DNA of 37,607 bases from positions 1 to 37,607 of the forward strand of contig CAITUP010000164.1 in assembly GCA_903895595.1 (NCBI GenBank), given 5' to 3'. The notes beneath the pieces were generated by a model that was given only the letters and a program-made list of their open reading frames with translations, searched no databases and had not been told where the DNA came from. Source of the DNA: an uncultured Acetobacteraceae bacterium (GTDB taxonomy: Bacteria > Pseudomonadota > Alphaproteobacteria > Acetobacterales > Acetobacteraceae). Shown here in pieces: positions 34,020-37,607 of the stretch (the first letter of the stretch is position 1; each line of letters opens with the position of its first letter). The translations under genes and the position numbers were made by a program.

Positions 34020-34700
34020 TCACCCCACGATCCGCCCATCCTCCATCGCCACCACCCGGTCGGCCACATCCAAAATGCGCGGATCGTGCGTCACCAGCAG
34101 CACCGGCATGCCGCGGTCTTTCGCCAGTCCGCGCATGAGGTCGACGACATCCCGCCCGCTTTGCCGGTCCAGCGCCGCGGTTGGTTCGTCGGCCAGGATC
34201 AGGCCCGGCCCCGCCACCAGTGCCCGCGCGACGGCGACGCGCTGGCGTTGACCGCCCGACAATTTGGCGGGGACGACATCGGCGAAATCCGCCAGACCGA
34301 CGCGGCCCAGAATTTCGCCGGCCATGCCCAAGCGCGCGGCCTCATCGCCGAAATCGGGGTGCAGTTCCAGCGCCATGGCGACGTTTTGCCGCGCGGTCAG
34401 GAAGCCGAGCAAATTATGGTTCTGGAAGATGAACCCGATCCGACGGCGCAATGCCACGCGGGCGGATTCCGGCGCGCCGAGCAGTTCCTGTCCCAAAACG
34501 ACACAGCTGCCCTGCTGCATCGCCCTCAGCGCGCCGACGAGTGTCAGCAGCGTGGTTTTGCCGCTGCCGGAGGGGCCGGTGAGCAGCACGACTTCCCCCG
34601 GTTCGACGGTCAGGTCCAGTCCCCGCAGCACGGGGCGGCGCAAGGCGCCCTCGCCGAAGGAAAAACCGACGTTGGACAGGGCTACGGGATGATCGGCCAT
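34020..34700 (-). CDS. DevA-like ABC exporter ATPase
   Basis: This 226-residue ATPase has Walker A GPSGSGKTTL, the Q-loop IFQNHNLLGFLTARQNV, the signature LSGGQRQRVAVARAL, Walker B LILADEPTAALD and the H-loop VTHD. The pattern is that of the LolD/MacB/DevA group. It is the third gene of the tetR-devB-devC-devA order, with its ATG sharing a base with the permease stop. Known role: powers export with a DevC-type permease and a DevB-type membrane-fusion protein. The substrate is unknown; cyanobacterial relatives export glycolipids. Confidence 0.92.
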   Translation of the reverse strand: MADHPVALSNVGFSFGEGALRRPVLRGLDLTVEPGEVVLLTGPSGSGKTTLLTLVGALRAMQQGSCVVLGQELLGAPESARVALRRRIGFIFQNHNLLGFLTARQNVAMALELHPDFGDEAARLGMAGEILGRVGLADFADVVPAKLSGGQRQRVAVARALVAGPGLILADEPTAALDRQSGRDVVDLMRGLAKDRGMPVLLVTHDPRILDVADRVVAMEDGRIVG

Positions 34701-35860
34701 CAGAACATATCCGCCGGATCGGCGTCGCGCAGCTTGCGCATGGCCAGCAGGCCGGCGATCGAACACATGCCGAAGATCAAGGCCAGCACAACGAAACCTC
34801 GGTCCGCCTGCATGCGCAACGGCAGCAGAGTGGCCTTGGCGACCACGCGATACAGGCCGGTGGAGGCCAGAATACCCGGCACGAACCCCAGCCCGGCCAG
34901 GATCGCCGCCGCGCCCATGACCACCAGCCGCAGATACCCCGCCGAGAACCCCATGGCTTTCAGCGTTGCGTATTCCGCCAGATGGCTGGCGATGTCGGCG
35001 AACAGGATCTGGTAGACGATGACCATGCCGACGATCAGCCCCATCAAGCTGCCGAAGGCGAAGATGAAGCCGATGGGTGTGGCGGTTTCCCAGTAATTAC
35101 GCTCCCACGCGACCAGTTGGTCGTGCGTCACCACCGTCACATCGCCGGGCAGCAGGGCGGTCAGTTGTTTCTGTACCGTCAGCGGATCGGCATTGGGGCG
35201 CAGGCGCAGCGCCACGAGATCGATGTTGCTGGTATCCCGGTTTTTGACCAGACGGCGGAAATTGGTTTCGGTCATGACGGCGTTGCCGTCCGCGCCGAAG
35301 CTGGCGCCGAGTGCGACGGTGCCGACGATTTCCACCATGCGATGTCCGATCTCCACCTGGAACGGGCCGCGTTCGGCCAGCAGCGCCGGGACGGGGCCGA
35401 ATTCGGGGCGGGATTTCCAGTCGAAGGCGATGGTGTCCGGGCGTTTCAGGGCCGGGATCAGCGCGTCGAGGCCGGGAAAACTGACGGCACCGGCCTCGGT
35501 ATCGAAGCCGATCAGCTGGATCGCGCGGTGGGTGCCGTTGACCGGGTTTCGCCAGATGGCTTGTGCCATGTAGATGGGCACGGCGACCTGCACCTCCGGC
35601 AGGGCCAAGGTTTGGTAGGCGCGGACCCGGGGGAAGGTTTCGGGTCGGAACAGGGCCGTGGTCAGGGGGTGGATCAGAAACAGCTCCCCCTGCATCGCCT
35701 GGGGCAGTGCGGTGGCGCTGTCGAACAAAGCGCTGCGAAAGCCCAACTGCATGAACACCAGCACGCAGGCGAACATCACCCCAGCGATGGCGGAGAACAG
35801 GCGCGCCCGTTCGGCGCGCAGCTGGCGCCATGCCAGCCGCAGCGGCAGCATCGCCGTCAC
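34700..35860 (-). CDS. DevC-like ABC exporter permease
   Basis: The 386-residue FtsX/MacB-type permease has the DevC layout: one N-terminal TM helix (RLFSAIAGVMFACVLVFMQLG), a large extracytoplasmic loop with QAIWRNPVNGTHRAIQLIGFD and FGADGNAVMTETNFRRL, and three C-terminal TM helices (IGFIFAFGSLMGLIVGMVIV, LVVMGAAAILAGLGFVPGIL, FVVLALIFGMCSIAGLLAM). EYATLKAMGFSAGYL is the coupling region contacting the ATPase. Its start overlaps the HlyD-like gene by four bases and its end the ATPase gene by one, so the three are a single translational unit. Confidence 0.9.
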   Translation of the reverse strand: MTAMLPLRLAWRQLRAERARLFSAIAGVMFACVLVFMQLGFRSALFDSATALPQAMQGELFLIHPLTTALFRPETFPRVRAYQTLALPEVQVAVPIYMAQAIWRNPVNGTHRAIQLIGFDTEAGAVSFPGLDALIPALKRPDTIAFDWKSRPEFGPVPALLAERGPFQVEIGHRMVEIVGTVALGASFGADGNAVMTETNFRRLVKNRDTSNIDLVALRLRPNADPLTVQKQLTALLPGDVTVVTHDQLVAWERNYWETATPIGFIFAFGSLMGLIVGMVIVYQILFADIASHLAEYATLKAMGFSAGYLRLVVMGAAAILAGLGFVPGILASTGLYRVVAKATLLPLRMQADRGFVVLALIFGMCSIAGLLAMRKLRDADPADMF

Positions 35861-36885
35861 GGCCGGATCGCCACTTGCACCTGCATGTTGGTGCGCTGGC
35901 GCAGGGCTTGGCGGCCGGCGTCATCCAGGGTCAGGCGGACCTCCACGGTGCGGGCGTCCACGGCGGCGACGGGGTCCGATCCGGCCTCGGTCGTGCGGCG
36001 GACCATCCAGCCGATTTCGCGGACGCTGGCCTGATAGCGGCGCGAGTCGCCGGGGACGATGACGTCGGCCTGGGCGCCGGTGCGCAGGCGGGGCAGGTCG
36101 GTTTCGTAGACGTCCGCGACGACATCCATGCGGTCCAGGTCGGCCAATTCCAGCAGCCCGTCGTTGCCGATCAGGTCGCCCGCTCGGGCATAGATTTTGA
36201 TCACCGTGCCGGCGATGGGCGCGACGATGCGGGACAGAGCGGCGTCGGCTTTGGCGCGCGCCAAGGTGCTCTCGGCGCTGCGGAGCTGGGCTTCGGCGAC
36301 GAACACGTCCTCGGGCCGGGGGTGCATCAGTGTTTCCAGCTGTGCTGCCGCTGCGGCTCTGTCGGCGGTGGCCCTGTTGGCGGCGGCGCGGTTGCGTTCG
36401 GCCGTGGCGCGGGCGCCGGCGCCGCTGGGGACGAGTTGTTCGGATCGTTCGGCATCCAGCAGGCTGATGCGCTCCTGCGCGATCAGGCTGGCGATTTTGG
36501 CCTGTTGTTCGGCGATCTCGCTGGGGCGGCCGGCGGCTTTGACTTTGGCCAGGGTGGCGCGGGCCTCGGCGGCGGCGGCCTCGGCCTGGGCGACGGCGGA
36601 GTCGTTTTTGTCGGCGTCGGACAGCACTGCCAGGACTTGGCCCGCTTCGACGCGGTCGCCTTCCGCGACCAGGAGTTTGTCGACGCGATTGACGGAGAAC
36701 CCGCCGGGCTGCGCCAGTTTGCGGATGCGGGATGCCGGTTGGACGCGCCCGAGCGCACCGACTCCGGCGGGTTCGGTGGCGGCGGCGAGGGCGGGAGTCG
36801 CGGTCGGTGTGCGCTGCCAGACCAGCAACCCGGCCCCGGCGAGCAGCGCCAGACCGGCGCCATACAGAACGGGGCGTCGGATCAT
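35857..36885 (-). CDS. DevB/HlyD-like membrane-fusion protein
   Basis: The 342-residue adaptor has an N-terminal membrane anchor (PVLYGAGLALLAGAGLLVW), a biotinyl-lipoyl half-motif (VNRVDKLLVAEGDRVEAGQVLAVL), a long alanine-rich coiled-coil hairpin (SAVAQAEAAAAEARATLAKV, ATAERNRAAANRATADRAAA), the second lipoyl half (RIVAPIAGTVIKIYARAGDL) and a C-terminal barrel. Known role: spans the periplasm between the DevAC pump and an outer-membrane channel, which is not encoded here. Its ATG overlaps the tetR stop by four bases. Confidence 0.9.
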   Translation of the reverse strand: MIRRPVLYGAGLALLAGAGLLVWQRTPTATPALAAATEPAGVGALGRVQPASRIRKLAQPGGFSVNRVDKLLVAEGDRVEAGQVLAVLSDADKNDSAVAQAEAAAAEARATLAKVKAAGRPSEIAEQQAKIASLIAQERISLLDAERSEQLVPSGAGARATAERNRAAANRATADRAAAAAQLETLMHPRPEDVFVAEAQLRSAESTLARAKADAALSRIVAPIAGTVIKIYARAGDLIGNDGLLELADLDRMDVVADVYETDLPRLRTGAQADVIVPGDSRRYQASVREIGWMVRRTTEAGSDPVAAVDARTVEVRLTLDDAGRQALRQRTNMQVQVAIRP

Positions 36886-37448
36886 GGCTTTGGTCCTATC
36901 AACGTCGAAAGCGCGGCGAGCACCGTTTGTCGTTCGGCTTGCTCCAGCGTGTAGAGGCCGAAGATGCGCGCCATGAACAGCCCGTCTCCGGCCGCCATGA
37001 TCGCCATGCCATGGCCGGGCGGCAGGCCGTCGGCCGCCACGGCTTCGCGCATACGGGCGAATTGCGCTCGGACTGGGTCCAGTAACGCCGGATCGTGATG
37101 GAAGGCGGCCAGAAACACCGCCGCGGCCCGGTCGCAGCGTTCGTCGGACATCTCGCGCGGCAGGCCGAGGGACCATGCCAGCATGGCGCGGGCGACACGG
37201 CCGGGGCCTTCGGGTTCGGCGGCGACTCCGGCCTCGAAGTCTTCCTGGATGAAGGCGGCGAGGCGCTTCAGCAGCGCGTCCAGCAGGGCTTCCTTGGAGG
37301 CGAAATGATACAGCAGCCCGCCTTTGGAGACTCCGGCGGTTTGCGCGGCGGCGTCCAGCGTGAGGCCGCCGACGCCGCGGGCGCGAACGAGGGTTTCGGC
37401 GGCGTCGAGGATGCGGGTGCGGGCGGAGACGGGGGGATCGTCGGTCAT
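36882..37448 (-). CDS. TetR-family regulator of the DevBCA-type exporter
   Basis: This 188-residue regulator has an N-terminal TetR helix-turn-helix: TRILDAAETLVRARGVGGLT, then AQTAGVSKGGLLYHFASKEALLDALL, followed by a ligand-binding domain. It is the first gene of the exporter operon, so it likely represses itself and the exporter until a ligand is bound. The ATG at 37448 lies directly downstream of a strong promoter-like sequence, with no room for a Shine-Dalgarno site. A longer frame upstream passes through this promoter and is not used. Confidence 0.9.
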   Translation of the reverse strand: MTDDPPVSARTRILDAAETLVRARGVGGLTLDAAAQTAGVSKGGLLYHFASKEALLDALLKRLAAFIQEDFEAGVAAEPEGPGRVARAMLAWSLGLPREMSDERCDRAAAVFLAAFHHDPALLDPVRAQFARMREAVAADGLPPGHGMAIMAAGDGLFMARIFGLYTLEQAERQTVLAALSTLIGPKP

Positions 37449-37454
37449 GGGGTT

Positions 37455-37484
37455 ACTATACCGGCTGGACGGTACGGTGTTCAA
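37455..37484 (-). promoter_or_regulatory. Promoter with overlapping operator dyad, tetR-exporter operon
   Basis: On the minus strand TTGAAC (37479-37484) and TATAGT (37455-37460) are 18 bases apart, a good sigma-70 match. Between and partly over them lies an inverted repeat TACCG/CGGTA (37459-37463 and 37470-37474), a plausible TetR operator. Start of transcription is expected seven or so bases after the -10, which coincides with the A of the ATG at 37448, so the mRNA is likely leaderless. Confidence 0.65.
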
Positions 37485-37561
37485 GCGGTCTTTGCATCCC
37501 CCGCAGGGCAATCGCTTGAAGGTCCCCGGACCACTGCATTGGGGCATTGGCCTACCCAACC

Positions 37562-37592
37562 CGTCATCCCGGGCTTGTCCCGGGGACCAGGA
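37562..37592. repeat. Palindromic intergenic repeat (CCCGGG-CTTGT-CCCGGG)
   Basis: CCCGGG at 37568-37573 and 37579-37584 frame CTTGT, preceded by CGTCAT. This is the widespread alphaproteobacterial palindrome type, related in layout to the units at 16080 and 18747. It lies upstream of tetR, near the window end. Confidence 0.7.
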
Positions 37593-37607
37593 CAAGCACA
37601 AACTCGC

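Overview
The window is GC-rich, densely packed DNA from what looks like an alphaproteobacterium. The strongest taxonomic clue is an AcpXL/LpxXL-type very-long-chain fatty acid (VLCFA) lipid A cluster. Acetobacteraceae/Rhodospirillales would fit the general gene content, but that placement is inference. The window falls into an accessory left third (about 1-11040) and a chromosomal remainder.

Left third. A CRISPR array (1-225, cut by the window edge) and its leader (226-541) lie downstream of a complete type I-C cas operon, all read on the minus strand: cas3, cas5c, cas8c, cas7c, cas4, cas1, cas2. To the right is a small plasmid- or ICE-like module. It holds a DUF3768 gene, a divergently read HTH/coiled-coil gene containing helically phased TCGCG boxes, a winged-helix replication-initiator-like gene, a palindrome cluster followed by a very AT-rich stretch that resembles an origin, a 46-residue ORF and a HicA-like gene. 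The module stops at the 3' end of a tRNA-Thr(CGT) gene, a classic integration site. The simplest reading is that the CRISPR-Cas locus is cargo on, or lies beside, an integrated element whose other end is outside the window.

11254-19766 (plus strand). A DHA2-type exporter is followed by acpXL, a FabZ-like dehydratase, a cysteine-less KAS partner, an active KAS, an SDR reductase, a 2-keto-4-pentenoate-hydratase-like gene, an MDR dehydrogenase and an LpxL/LpxXL-type acyltransferase. This is the rhizobial VLCFA-lipid A gene order with two extra genes inserted between fabF1XL and adh2XL. Palindromic intergenic repeats lie on the left of the insert and before the acyltransferase gene.

19763-27890 (minus strand). 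A nitroreductase and tRNA-Arg(TCT) are followed by a surface-polysaccharide block: galU, a phosphoglucomutase/phosphomannomutase, a TPR-WcbI fusion, a stand-alone WcbI-like protein, an FkbH-like HAD enzyme broken by a one-base frameshift in its catalytic motif, and a dedicated acyl carrier protein. Together they suggest ACP-borne glyceryl (or similar) decoration of a glycan.

28113-37607. A small membrane protein, a J-domain membrane protein translationally coupled to malic enzyme (maeB), a solitary peptide-type ABC binding protein, an HTH antitoxin/PIN toxin pair, and a TetR-regulated DevB-DevC-DevA-type exporter whose tetR promoter appears to give a leaderless transcript.
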